DNA of 64,000 nucleotides from Petrosia ficiformis. Lineage: Eukaryota > Porifera > Demospongiae > Haplosclerida > Petrosiidae. The position numbers and the translations under genes are program-made. Under the pieces are notes generated by a model. That model had not been told where the DNA came from, ran no database searches, and saw only the letters and a program-made list of their open reading frames with translations. Within the stretch, counting starts at the first letter, position 1. Every line of letters begins with the position of its first letter. Location of the stretch: NCBI GenBank assembly GCA_947044365.1, contig OX345636.1, positions 29,926,466 through 29,990,465 of the forward strand, read 5' to 3'. Shown piece after piece: positions 1 to 11,732 of this stretch.

Positions 1-3000
1 TGAAGTTGTGACTGAATCATTCCGAATGAACAAAATTGGTGGACATTGCTTTATGAAACTAAGTGAACAGCAGATGGGAAGGATTGTGACTGCAATTGGT
101 GATGTTGTGGAGTTGTTGGATCTACAGAGCAGAGTGATAAAGTTGCTAAATCCGCTATCTGAGCAAGTGAGTCATCTTTTACACACATTACAGTAGTTAT
201 GGAATCTAGGATGTAATTCCAGCTGCTTGAATTTAATACACAAACACATAATGTCTGGAAGTAAGGAATAGTGCATGGTACTATTCCACTTTATACATTC
301 CATCTTGCAGAATGACAGTGATACTCCTAACTACCATGTCAAGGCAACCACAAGCATTCAGGTGCATTCAAGAGGAGAACAAGTAAGTGGAATTATCTTG
401 TTTGAACCTGTCATAACCATAAATACATTCAGATTGGTCCATTACGAGATAATCATCAGATAACTTACAGATTAGTTACTATTACCTTTTAATAATACAG
501 TGCTATCATTAGCAATGGACCATTTATTTGAGTGACATCAAAATGTGCATGTTGACGCTCAGGAACTTTCATTGACAGCTCTACATGTATGTTCGATCAG
601 CTTCTCTACTTTAGTTAGAGTATATATAGTCATTCATATAGTACATGTACAATACAGTTATATAGATACATCATATTACTGATATGATTTTTATAAAGTA
701 ATTACAGACTTTGCAGTGCCTTTCTAAACTCAAATACTATCATTATTATGATTATGTTGTTTCTCTGCATTGCATTGTACATAGGAGGTTTCTGGTACGC
801 CTAACCGCATTGTGAAGGTTGGAACTACCATTCAACCACATTCTAACTGGCTTCAGAACTTCCAAGTGCCTAAAAATTTTTCAACTCGTACAATGATGGC
901 ACTAAACAGTGGAAACAAATCGAGCATCACAAGTTCAGTCCGGAAAGAGATCATTGCTGCTGTGTCTACACTAGTTATGGTGCATGTAACCTACCCCACT
1001 TCGGATGAGTACAGTCATATCTGTGAACTACTGGTTAGAGAGTACCCGATTCTTTCTGACTGTTTTGGATGTGGCTATGTGAGAGTAATGTGTCATGTAA
1101 CAGTTTCTATATAGTTTATACTTCTACAGTCATATAATTATGTGACTAGCCATAGGAAAATGCACGATTACTAAATATTATTTAAAGATACATGCAAGTG
1201 TTTGATCAAAATTATTAGTTTTAGTAGCAGTGCATTTTCCTATGGTGGCTCACATATAAATGATATGATGTTTATTCCCTATGTACATGTACATGTTCTT
1301 ACTGTTATATATAGTCAACCTGGCGAAGTAAACTGATAAACAGATTTAAAAATTCCAGAAAGGGATCAAAAAGGAAATTACCAAACGATTCAGTATGGAT
1401 GAACCACCTAACAAAGTAGCCAAAGGGTCTACCCCTAGCCGTTTCTACCTTCATCCTAAAAGAGAGTCCCTCCCTGAAGCTGAATACGAGAAGCTTGTAT
1501 ATCAACTAAAGGTAAATTTAATGAAAAAAGTCATCCAAAATCAAAGACAATGAAAAGTCTGATGGATGACACTTTCACAACACGGAGGAGGTGGATAGTT
1601 GACGAGCAACCGAAAGTAGTGGAAGTATTGGCAAAGTTTCCGTTCCTTAATTCGGAACGATGGGTGAGTCTTAATACTGATCTACATGTACATCCATATG
1701 TACATGTACATGTATACTCATATCTTTACATGTATGTATATACCGAGTCAGATTAAATGAGAATATATCTGTACAGGTACACTTTGTGACACACATTGAA
1801 ACACAACTGTTCTCTTTTGTAATTCTCAACATACATGTAGTTAAGACGAGAGTTCAAGGTGATAACGAATATAGAAGGTGTTTCCGGTTTAGTGGAAGAG
1901 TGGATAACCAGGTGGCAGCCCACTATACTGGGATACAGTACAGTTCAGATGCAACTTAAGCCACACTTGCGAGTTGCCCGCGAGTATGTTTTGTGCACTC
2001 GCGGGCGCTCTTGTTTCCACTCGCGTGCGCTGTAAATGCACTCGTGAGCGCTCTTGCACACACTCGAGTTCTATAATTAATTACAATTAATTGTGGGCGT
2101 GCCACAATTGGGTGTGGCACGTAAATTCACGTGTCTGTACTGTGTGTGTGTAGACAGTGTAGTAGGCTTGTAGCTGTACCTGGCTAATATCTGACTCACT
2201 TGGGATATGGCTTTACATCAAGTATGTTCAAAACACTCCAAAGGTGAGCCTTGTATATATATACATGTATATATATATAATTATAACAATAGTATATATA
2301 TTATGTTCAAATATTTATCATAATGATAATTACAAATATATATTTATTATTTATCATCATCTTGACTCATCAGGTTGTTAATGAACTGCTAGTGTTGTCT
2401 ATTTAAAATAGTAATAAGATATCTCATATATTGACAACTTTGAATCATTGATGAACTTCTTTATCTTTAGACCACTTTGTCACTGAGTAATGAAGTGCTG
2501 TATTGTTTGAGGTTGACATGTGGCATTATTTACTTCCATTAAGACAGCAGTACTAGCTTTGGAACACTGTATAGTTATGATTATTACAATATTATTGTTA
2601 TTATTTATTAAATCATTAAATTATATATCTATATATAATATACATATTCCTAATTGTAAACTAGTCAATTACCTGAGATCAAATCTGGAACATGGCAAAC
2701 AAGAAGCAGGAGACTAGAGAACTAGGCCAATACTTTTAACCACACCTACAATAATTGACCTGCGCAAATGCGTGCGTGTGTGGACGCGCATACACGTACA
2801 CACGAGTGCGCTAGCTAGCGCACGCGTGTACTCATTATCCACTCGATAGTGTGTTTTGTGCACTCGCGTTTACTCTAAATAGCGCTCGAGTGTGTAGTAC
2901 GAGTAGCACGCGAGTGTGGCTTAAGTTGCATCTGATCTGTACTGTACATAGAAAAAGAGGCTTTATCAAGCACTGCACTCAAAATTAAACTTGCTGATTT

Positions 3001-4200
3001 AGAAGGTGATGATTGAAATATTCCTCTCATGTAATACCAAGTAATAATTATTCTTTACAGTGCATTAAGTGTGTTGATGTGGCACAATAATTGGGCTTGT
3101 AAAGATGGAAATTAGATAATGCGCAAACAAAGTGAGTATACATTATCTTTTGGAGACCTTTATTATCCTACCCGAGTGCTATGGTAAAATGCTTAATACA
3201 CTGTAAAAAAGGCTTAGTGCATTCACTTGACATTCATTAATTCAAGGACATTTTCATGCATAGCACATTTACATGTACATGTACCCACTTCTGCAGATGA
3301 TACAGAGAAGTGTATAACTGCACTTGAGCACCTATTATACCCAAGATCACAGAAGACAAAATTTAGTATCCTACATTCATGCATGGTAAGTGCATTTCTT
3401 GTTGTATCTTCCATCTTTAATTCAATGACAGTGGTGAATTCATGACACGTATTGTTAAAGTAATTGAAGCACTCACACTGTAGTACATGTCAATTGTCAA
3501 AAACAGTGTCTGAGTATAGGCCAGCTGGAATAATAACAGCTGCACCTACTCTTCTTCATTCTATATCACTGCATGCTATTAGTACAGAAAGAAAGATATT
3601 CAGTTGTAGATTGTAAACTCACCAAAACAGTAATTATGCTTTAGTTCATAATAACAGCTACACATGTACATAACATAACCAATCAAGTACTTCAATAATT
3701 TTTGGTAAAGTTTCTACATGGGATAATTGAAAATGCATGAAGAATGATAAGGAACCACTATGCATGCTCACTCTAGCATCAAGTAAGTCTGCATCTAGAG
3801 TGTAGTTTGATCTGTGTGATGGAATGTTTTTCTATAATATCTGATCTTTCTCGATATACGTTAACTGAATTTTGTCCCTTTGTTAACACAGGGCTGTGTT
3901 GATGTGGATGATGAAGTGCAGAAACTGAAAAGGAAAGAGCCATTCATAGTTGTTGCTGACAGTGATGATATAACAGAATACTTCATATACGTTGAGTCTC
4001 AGTTCTTAGTCAGCACAACTACACTTGGAGATGCTCTGGCAAACTTGATTTGTGCATACTTTGTTTTTGACATAGTATACCCAAGACCTATGTACCCTCT
4101 ACTAATTCTCCTACAGAATACTCTGATGGGAATCAAGGACAGCCAGAAGCTACCCACATCAGTCTGTACTCCACTTACGAGTATTTCGACCATCCGTTAA
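1..4200 (+). pseudogene. SAMD3-like SAM-domain gene, copy A (5' end outside window, broken)
   Basis: A multi-exon gene related to sterile alpha motif domain-containing protein 3-like proteins; function unknown. The first exon (to 166) carries a SAM-like helix bundle (FRMNKIGGHCF, then IVTAIGDVVEL). Further exons lie at 311-382, 785-1078 (ending in DCFGCGY), 1315-1663 (STWRSKLINRFKN, then MDDTFTTRRRW), 1841-1935 joined to 2947-about 3010, about 3290-3388, and 3892-4200 (VSTTTLGDALANL, stop). Most boundaries are good GT/AG sites. Two frameshifts, near 1395 and 1545, and an element inserted at 1936-2944 break it. The exon order and several intron positions match the intact copy at 39292-41635, which is the main support for the model. 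The small exons between 3000 and 3390 are the least certain part. Confidence 0.7.
1936..2944. mobile_element. TA-flanked Tc1/mariner-type non-autonomous element inserted in an exon of copy A
   Basis: The ends are inverted repeats of about 38 bp starting CAGTACAG (left CAGTACAGTTCAGATGC; right, reversed, CAGTACAGATCAGATGC, then ACTTAAGCCACAC in both). TA is present at 1934-1935 and 2945-2946. Removing the element and one TA joins two parts of the host exon in frame (LGY then IEKEALSS). The outer 150 bp on each side are rich in CG-containing ACTCGCG-like repeats, unlike the AT-rich middle. I see no transposase ORF. It is about 1,009 bp long, long for a MITE. Confidence 0.85.
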
Positions 4201-4482
4201 AAGATATTGTTTACATGCATGTACATAAAGATATGCCATTACTGTATGTAGTATTATTATAAATTTAATAGTAATTATTATCTACTGATTTCTGTATAGT
4301 TCTTATTCAAAAGAATTTTTGTCAATGTCACTTTTACTCTCCACATTCAATTACTGCAACTCTGAAAAGGTGTTACCACAATTCTTTTGGAGTAATAAGA
4401 TTTACTCCCTTGAAGAGTTTTATTTGCCCGGCTGCTGCAACTCTCTTTAAAGAGTAATGGTTACTCCAATGTTTTAACAGTG
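4200..4482. repeat. Palindrome-rich terminus downstream of copy A
   Basis: On the minus strand the end reads CACTGTTAAAACATTGG from 4482 inward, followed by the palindrome GAGTAATGGTTACTC (4452-4466). A second one, GGAGTAATAAGATTTACTCC, lies further in (about 4390-4410). The terminal CAC, the A-rich spacer and the palindrome sit at the same offsets as in the termini of the cassette at 38971-42944. I read this as the right-hand end of the element that carried copy A. The left end would be upstream of the window. A Penelope copy starts directly after it. Confidence 0.55.
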
Positions 4483-6285
4483 CATAAATATTCTTTTTAA
4501 TAAAAGAATGTTTCGACCCAAGGGCCTTCTTCAGCTAAATTATGATTGTACAGTTAACGTAATTTTCCTTTTTATATGAGAGCATGGAATGATGGTACAT
4601 AAGTGGTGGATAGGTGAAAGTCTTCAAAAGTCCTAAAATACATTAATTTTATATAAGTAAATACATGATTATATTATTTAGAGAGTTCCAAAAGGTTGAC
4701 AGGTGTATTCTTGCTGGGATGGTGACCTTTGTTGGGGGGTGTACCAGGAAGGGTTTAGTATAATCCCAGGGTCAGTATTCAAAGTTCTTGGTGTTTTCTT
4801 GATGTGAATGACTTCTTTGATTCTTCTCCTCTCCCAATGGGACTCTAGGTCAATTACTTCAGACTCCTTCCATGCAATAGCGTGTAGTGTAGTTGCAGTG
4901 TGTTGTTGGCTATGGCGTTTGAAGGGTCTGCCTTCCTGACGGCTCTCTTATGTTCTTTCATTCTTTGTTTTAGAGTTCGACCAGTCTCTCCGATGTATAC
5001 ATCTCCGCATTCACATGAAATTTTGTAGATTACGTCAATCTTTTCTTCCTGTTTCATCTTGGGTTTCACATGTGTGAGAATGTTGCGAAGTGTTGGTCTA
5101 GAGGTGAAGGCTGTCTGAACATCTAACTTCCAGCATACTTGTGTGATCTTTTCACTGAGACCTTTGATGTATGGAGGCACTAAGCTTCTTGAGTCTGTTT
5201 CCTTCTTTGTTGTTGTTGATGTCTTGGTTTTCAATGCTGGCTGTATCCTCTTCAGTGGGTATCCATTTGCTAGGAAAACATCCTCCAAACTCTTGATTTC
5301 CTCAAACTTAGTTTTTTCATCTACACAAATGTTCTCCGCTCTTCTTCTTAGGAAACTGACAATTCCGATTTTAGTTCTTGGGTGGTGATGTGATCTATAG
5401 TTAAGATATCTGTCTGTATGTGTTGGTTTTCTATAGACTGTGGTGGATATGGAATGTTCATTTCTTTCAACCAGAACATCCAGAAAGGAGATCCTGTTGT
5501 CGTCTTCCACTTCCATGGTGAACTGGATTCTTCCATGTAAACCATTTATGTGTGTCAAGAACTCCTCAAGATGTCTTCTTCCATGTTGCCAGACAACAAA
5601 GGTGTTGTCAACATAATGGTACCATACTTTTGGTTGTCGATCAGCTGTTGTTATGGCAGTAGACTCAAAATCTTCCATAAATATGTTGGCAACAACTGGT
5701 GAGAGTGGAGACCCCATCATGAGTTCCATCCTTCTGTTTGCATATGAGGTTCTCGTACTGGAAGTAGGTCGATTTCAAGCACATTTCAGTTAGATGGCAA
5801 ATCTTTTGTACTGAGAAGGTGGTTCTATCTTCCAATGAATCATCACTTTCCAATCTTTCCTTAATTATAACCAGGGCATCTTCAATTGGTATCTGAGTAA
5901 ACAGGCTTTTGACATCAAAGCTCACCATCAGGTCACTCTTCTTAAGTTGTAGGTCTCTAATCTTCGTTGTGAAGTGAGACGAGTTCTTGATGTAGGAGTC
6001 TGAGTATCCGATGAGTGGGGAGAGAATACGACTTACTTCCTTGGCAAGGTTGTTAGATCCCTCATCTTATAATTATATTCTTCTCTGTCCATTACCACTG
6101 TGGCATTGCCTTTATCCGCAGGAAGTATTATTATGATGTTATCTTTCTTCAATTCCTTGATGGCTTCGTGGTAAGGTTCGGTTTCAGAGCCTGCTTTGCT
6201 TCTTCTAGACACTTCTTTACTCCTTCTCTCAATCTTCCTTCATCTTCTTTGCAAACTTCTCAGTCCTAGCAATGATCTCCTTTGC
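4483..6285 (-). mobile_element. Penelope-like retroelement, 5'-truncated
   Basis: A minus-strand retroelement with reverse transcriptase followed by a GIY-YIG endonuclease, the order of Penelope-like elements. The 3' tail at 4495-4540 contains CTGAAGAAGG...GAAAC, a motif also present in the tail of the second Penelope copy near 61755-61785. The 5' side stops near 6285, where a hAT-related region begins, so the N-terminal third of the ORF is incomplete and shows stops and shifts between 5930 and 6285. Confidence 0.8.
4854..6280 (-). pseudogene. Penelope-like reverse transcriptase with GIY-YIG endonuclease (frameshifted)
   Basis: In order along the minus strand: a degenerate N-terminal part with LAKEVSRILSPLIGYSDSY (about 6060-5990), the RT motif MVSFDVKSLFTQIP (from 5928), a frameshift near 5730, then MGSPLSPVVANIFMEDFE, the polymerase motif WYHYVDNTFVVW and a thumb region. 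It ends with a GIY-YIG domain (VIYKISCECGDVYIGETGR, then EHKRAV, 5040-4930). The usual YVDD box reads YVDN, so one of the two catalytic aspartates is replaced. With the frameshift this indicates a dead copy. The identification as Penelope-like RT is firm. Confidence 0.85.
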
Positions 6286-6289
6286 AGGT

Positions 6290-6586
6290 ATGATTTATGA
6301 ACTTTTCAACTTTCACATGAACTTTACATGAACATATTTTTTTCATGAACTCAAGTTTTATGAACTTTACATGAACATATTTTTTTCATGAACTCAAGTT
6401 TTATGAACATTTTGTGATTCATCATGAACATTGCATGAACATTTTGAAGAACACAACTCATTTAATGGTCATGTACTAAATTGATGAAGTAAAAGTTTAA
6501 ATTGAGAATGGTTTGTTTACTTTTGCACAACTTTATGTAAACTATTTGCAAGCAGCTGCATTCAACAGCTGATGCAGTAAGAGATA
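6290..6586. repeat. CATGAAC-rich 5' end of the outer hAT element, with a tandem duplication
   Basis: From 6300 to 6460 the sequence is dominated by repeats of ACATGAAC/ATGAACTT. A unit of about 57 bp (TACATGAACATATTTTTTTC...) is present twice in tandem. The same ATGAACTTTTTTTT-type sequence recurs near 9470-9510, just inside the right end of the outer hAT element, so I read 6290-6586 as its left subterminal region. No coding potential is seen. Confidence 0.45.
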
Positions 6587-8384
6587 CAGACGGTTGCCAG
6601 ATTAGCATAATATATGCTAGATTTGGCATATTTGAACAGTCCTCAGCATAATTGTTGCATTAAGCACTAATATAGCATAATGCACAAAAGTTTAGCATAC
6701 TTTTAGGAATTAAAAATTTTTCCATCCAATTTTCAATAGTAAAACCATTTAAAAGGTGTGGCTCATTCATTACTCTGCACAACAATGACTGCATGTCTTA
6801 GTCTATTGTCTTTCCACCTGCCAACACATACACTGCATGCATGAAACAATGGCGGGGTAACTGTAGTTGCTCTCTGAGAAAGATCGGAGTTTGATAGTGC
6901 CTAGAAAGGTAGATTTTATGGTTTCACTGAAAAGCTACAGAATTCAGCTTTCTTCAGCCTCTTGTAACTATAAAAGTGAAATGAATTTGCAGAAAACGGC
7001 TATGTACATTTTCTCAAAATACATTGTACTTGGTGCACGCCATGTATGGTGGGCGTGGCTTTCGTGGTTTTGTAGTTCTTGCAAATGAAAAAATGGACAT
7101 TTTATATACAATTCCAGGACAGTATAAAGGTGATTAGAAGAAAGTGATTGGAGTCGCATCTGCCCACTCCCTCAAGTCCGTTTGCCCTGATTCTAATGTT
7201 GTTGTCCAAATTAAATGCAAGAGAACAAAGGTAATGGGTATCGTTAGAAATATTATGGGACCCCAAAAAACCTCATGAATTCAAACATTTTCAAGAATTC
7301 ACCAACACTAAGCCTCCTAAACTTCTACGTCAGTGCCAAACACGAGGCTACATAATTGTCTTGCCAATCCCCATTTCAAGTTGTTTTTCCTTTTTCTTAA
7401 CTGTTCTGCCCAAATTTATCAAGTTTAACAAGTTGTACCAAAGCAAGTCACTGAATTTACATCTGTTGCATAATAATATACAGCTTCTATATAAAGAGCT
7501 GCTGAGTTGTTACATTCAATCCACATATATCAGAGCCAACAACTTATGTGATGTTGACCCTGGATCTGAAAGCTCAATGCTTCCGCTTAATGAAATGTAT
7601 CTTGGTGTTGCCGTTTCTCAAAAACTAATCAAGCCATCCATACTGGCCAACAAACCATTAGTGGAAAATGTTTTTTTAGGTGTCGTGATTTTTACGTGAC
7701 TGCTGCCAAGGAAATCAGAAAACGCTTTCCAATTAATGATTTCACAATAAAACAGCTTCAAGTTTTGAATCCTTCGTGTGCACGTGCAGAATTTCGTTCT
7801 CTTGGTCCACTTGCACAGAAATTTCCTAATTTGGTAAAGGATGGTATTGTTCAACAGCTGAATGATGAGTGGAGACGCATGGCTGTTAATGAATTACCAT
7901 TTGATTATAATGGAATGCAATAGATGAATTCTGGGCTAAAGTTGGAGCCTTAACCGATGGAACTGAACAACAGTTCTCTAACCTTTCTGCATTTATGATT
8001 GGATTGCTCATTTGAACGCTGATACTGAGCATATATTTTCTCAGATAAACTTAATTAAGTCTAAAACCTGGAATAAGCTACACACACAAACAGTAAGCAG
8101 TCTCTTAACTACGAAAGACAGCATACCAGATTGTAGACAGTTCAATCTGATAATCAGATGATCAAATCCATGGATTCATCAACAATCTACGGACAACTAA
8201 ATGACATTGAGCTTGAAACAATGATTGACAGAAATGAAGACTAGTTATCATTGTTTTTGTGTTTGTTTTTTCTTTTCAACCACAGGTATAATATTTAGCA
8301 TAATAGCCAATTTTTTGGGTATAATTTTAGCACACACATGCACATTCCCTAGCATAATTTCATACCACCCATCTGGCAACACTG
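6587..8384 (+). mobile_element. hAT element nested in another hAT element
   Basis: The left end CAGACGGTTGCCAGAT and the reversed right end CAGTGTTGCCAGAT form short inverted repeats of hAT type. They are flanked by near-identical 8 bp duplications (AAGAGATA at 6579-6586, AAAAGATA at 8385-8392), the hAT target-site length. The interior has a decayed transposase and several GCATAAT-type subterminal repeats near both ends. Flanking sequence on the right continues another, diverged hAT transposase. Confidence 0.75.
7290..8160 (+). pseudogene. hAT transposase fragment of the inner element
   Basis: The segments line up with the C-terminal half of zinc-finger-BED-like hAT transposases: NSPTLSLLNFYVSAKHEAT (about 7300-7350), LPIPISSCFSFFLTV (7357 on), SMLPLNEMYLGVAVSQKL, EIRKRFPINDF, LGPLAQKFPNL and NDEWRRMAVNELPFDY (to 7922). 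A frame change then leads to the dimerisation-region remnant IFSQINLIKSKTWNKLH. Frameshifts near 7690 and 7940 and stop codons make it a pseudogene. The same block order is seen in the second copy at 8393-9240. Confidence 0.7.
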
Positions 8385-9540
8385 AAAAGATACTTACCAC
8401 CTGCATTACCAGCTTTCAATTCTTAAATGCATTGACCTATTTCTTGATTTCGTCCTTCCGAAATTCACCTAACTCAATGTCATGTTTCAAAGTGCAAAAA
8501 TGTCACTTCACCTGCTCAATCGTGGTCTCACTTCAGTATATTGAGATGTATTAAGTTGCTATATGAAGGAGGCATACTGGAGACAAGACCGTGCAGAATT
8601 GAAGAAGTAGATGTAACATCTGAGGTTAACGTTTTGCCTTTGACCTGTATGTACATGGGGGCAAGAATTTCATTACTGCTTGCAACACAAGAATACTTTC
8701 AACGAGCTTCTGATGTACAGTATTTCCTGAAGCGGGTCCAAGAGTTTTATATCGAGGCTGCAAGCCAGATTAAAAAGAGATTTCCTATCAATGCTCCAGA
8801 ATCGCTGTTAGAGGTTCTAGACCTAAATGCAGACCACACAAAGTTCTCGTCACTGGTCCTGTTGGCTTCCCGATTTCCCAATTTGATTGCCAAATCAAAA
8901 ATGCAGAAGCTGGATGATGAGTGGCGTAATCTTAGAATTGTCACTTTGACAAGGAAATGATTTTAGGGGAACTTTCCAATGTCAAAGATGGTGGTGGAAT
9001 CCCCAATTCAGAAACATATTCACATTTATGCATAGTTTACTTTCATTGCCACATGCCAATGTTGACGTGGAGAGAATATTCTCAAGTGTTAAAACAAAGA
9101 CACGAAACTGGCTACACACTGGAACCATTAATTTTAATAATTAATTAAAAGTCAAAGATGGGCCGGGTTAAAACATCTGGAGGTTGTGTGAATTTCTCAC
9201 CGTCTTCGAGTATTAAACAAAGAATGCAATCGGAAACTCTTTACCAATGCTTCAGTTCCGATGAAGACGAATTAGACAATGAATGACTGAAACTGATGGA
9301 AAATCACTGATATACTAGAATAGTAGTTAATAAAGATTATAAATAGTTAATATTATTAAAATTAGTTATTACCTTGCAAATTGAGTCAGTTTTCAAAGAC
9401 ATTTATAAGTTAGTAATGTTGAACGCAAGTTTCATTTCAAATTTGATAGAATTAACAAAAATTTGTGAACATGAACTTTTTTTTATCCAAACATGAACCT
9501 TTTTGCTGTGAATATTTGGTCCAACCCATCTGGCAACACA
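8385..9540 (+). pseudogene. hAT transposase, outer element (3' part)
   Basis: Coding blocks in several frames: LDFVLPKFT and LNVMFQSAKMSLHLLNRG (8450-8535), then an ORF at 8541-8957 with LPLTCMYMGARISLLLA, EAASQIKKRFPINAPE and LDDEWRNL. A final frame has LPHANVDVERIFSSVKTR (about 9050-9110), the hAT dimerisation motif. The right end (about 9510-9540) contains CCCATCTGGCAACAC, the same terminal motif as the inner element. It is broken by frameshifts and by the inner insertion, and its N-terminal half is absent from the left flank. Confidence 0.7.
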
Positions 9541-10394
9541 AATTTGCTGTTGTCAAAACAACAATGTAGTCCACCAGTTTAAATCACCCACTGAATCTTA
9601 GTTTGTCTGTATGTGTGTGTGACAGAAATCACTACTTTTAGTTATAGTCGTAGTATGCCTGGATTCTGAAACTTTTAGTTTAGTTATAGTTTAATTAGCT
9701 AAGACTTACCAAAAGGGTTTTAGTTATAGTTAACTAACTAAAAAGGTCCATTATTGCAATGGTCAATTATTTATGGTTATTGCGATACACTTGTAATGTA
9801 GCTATAGTTTAGTTAACTGAAAGTCAAAATACCTTACTAAAAGGGGTTTTAGTTATAGTTAACTAAAACTACACTAATTTCTTTGTCACATGCAAGTCCA
9901 AAGCATTAGTCTCCTCCCCAGCCACACCCATCACATGATAAGATTGAAAACCACTTTCTAGAATTTCTTGTTTGTACCGACTCAGACAGTCATGTGATTA
10001 TTTATCCCATTTATGTTATTATTTGTAATTGTTTACTTCTAATGGCAAAACATACCAATTTCCTGTACTTGCATTGTTATTGTGTCATAACATCATAAAG
10101 AATGGCATATCACATGACATTTCTAGTTACATTTTCACACACAAGTACTTAAATGCATTATGTTGTTTAAAACATGATCAGTGACTAAATGTGATTGGCT
10201 GAATGTCACCTGATGTGCAATTCAACTGTTGGCTGATCAAATTATTAAGGATTTCACATCAATCTGTCTACTCACCAGTATACTTGACCACCAAACATTG
10301 GCATTAAACAATTAATTGTAAACACTACCATTGTATAATAGTATAAGCAATTAATACTACTGTTTTGTAATCGTGTGTGTGTGTATAACCCGAG
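9541..10394. repeat. Gene-free stretch with a TTAGTTATAGTTAACTAA-type palindromic repeat
   Basis: Between 9630 and 9890 the phrases TTAGTTATAGTT and TTAACTAA recur in both orientations. The segment AATACCTTACTAAAAGGGG (about 9829-9847) recurs with one change near 41130-41150 before TTTTAGTTATA, so this is a dispersed repeat family. The rest up to 10394 shows no convincing ORF. Confidence 0.45.
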
Positions 10395-10649
10395 TAGTGA
10401 TGCACCGATATGAGATTTTACTGATATCCCAAAAAACTGATAATTTAGATATGTACTGATAACTGATACCAATCTGAAATTATATCTACATGTACCTTCT
10501 GGTTTTTGCTTCTTTCAATGAAAATGAGCATTTTCTCAATAATTATGATTGTTATAAAAGCAATTAAATGATGCTTATAATCACAGGAAATGATACTAAG
10601 CTGATAATGACCAATAACGAATACTGATCCGATTATCAGTGCATCACTA
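10395..10649. mobile_element. 255 bp MITE with TAGTGATGCAC termini
   Basis: The left end TAGTGATGCACCGATA and the reversed right end TAGTGATGCACTGATA match in 15 of 16 positions. Internally, CTGATA/TATCAG motifs repeat. It is non-coding. The termini resemble the TAGGGRTGCACCGATA type common in animal hAT-like MITEs; that family assignment is from general knowledge. Confidence 0.7.
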
Positions 10650-11730
10650 AATGTGAGTTCCATAACATGTACTTTTTGCATCAGGTAAATTCTTTTTCCT
10701 TGTCTAAGCATATGTAATTGTGATTAATTTTATATGCAGTATGTACATATTTACATGCTAATTCAATACTTAATTCCTATTACCCCTCAGATTGGCATTG
10801 CTGTATCCAAATTGTTACTTGTTTTGTAGTAGTTTATTTTTGTTTGTTTGTTTGTCAAATGTTCAGTTATCCACAGGGAAAATAACCATTAAAGACGACT
10901 TAATTATATGTATTTTTGAATTTTTAAAATTCCATTTCCAAGGAAGCTGAAGTTTGCCTCACTTCATCACAGCCTCTGGGTGTGATTATACAACCTGCAG
11001 TGTTTGTGCCTAATTGCACACCTGAAAGCATTATATCGAAGTCTGTGTTGTGTAAAATGTAAGTTCCTTTCAAAAAACATTTGGATCACGCATGCGCATT
11101 TGTGAATTAATTGACAATTTTTAATTTGACGGATTGAATCTAAAACTGCCAAACAGCCAAACCACCAAATAAAAAAACACTTGTCAATAGTTCCGCGTAT
11201 ACTGTACGTGTAGGTTTACATTTTCCTTTACTCGAGATTTTTTGTTGATTTCACTTAATGTATTATTAATAATCAAACCAAAATCTTTGGAAATATATTG
11301 AGTCTTTTGGGGTGGTAATTTTTGGCACACACATTAATAGTTAATTAGTGGCTGGGGTGGGGTTGTCACGAAAAATTTGTTTTTGGGATAGAATTTAGAC
11401 CTAGGTCCAAATTTGGTAGCAAAAACATTGTGTAATTTTATCCCCTTTGCAAACTTTGGACCACACCTGGAAAACTGACAAGTACTAGTAGGCCCAAGGT
11501 GCCTGGTACCACTTCAAAGAAATGCAGCTGTTTGCTAGATAGACAGTGGAGTTAGCACATCAAAAGCCTTAATCAGAGCTGTTGTAAGAGCTGAGAAGTG
11601 TAAATTTGAGCGTAATGATGTATCTGTACATTTAGGTACTACCTAATTATAAGGTGAAAATTGAATTCTGAATGTGTTAATTACAATTATATAAACAATG
11701 TTAATTAAAGTTTTACAATTATTAAATTAA
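10650..11730. other. Mostly featureless stretch with one possible exon (10943-11058)
   Basis: 10943-11058 is open (EAEVCLTSSQPLGVIIQ...), follows an AG and ends at a GTAAGT donor on the plus strand. I do not recognise the peptide and see no neighbouring exons, so it may be chance. The remainder is AT-rich sequence with no clear features. Confidence 0.25.
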
Positions 11731-11732
11731 TG

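Noticed and set aside
3190..3225. CACTGTAAAAAAGGCTTAGTG as another element terminus inside copy A
   Set aside because: It resembles the CACTG ends, but I found no partner end and the following sequence runs into a likely exon of copy A. Too short to claim.
6290..6470. CRISPR-like array from the CATGAAC repeats
   Set aside because: Repeats are not separated by unique spacers and this is animal DNA; they are subterminal repeats of a transposon.
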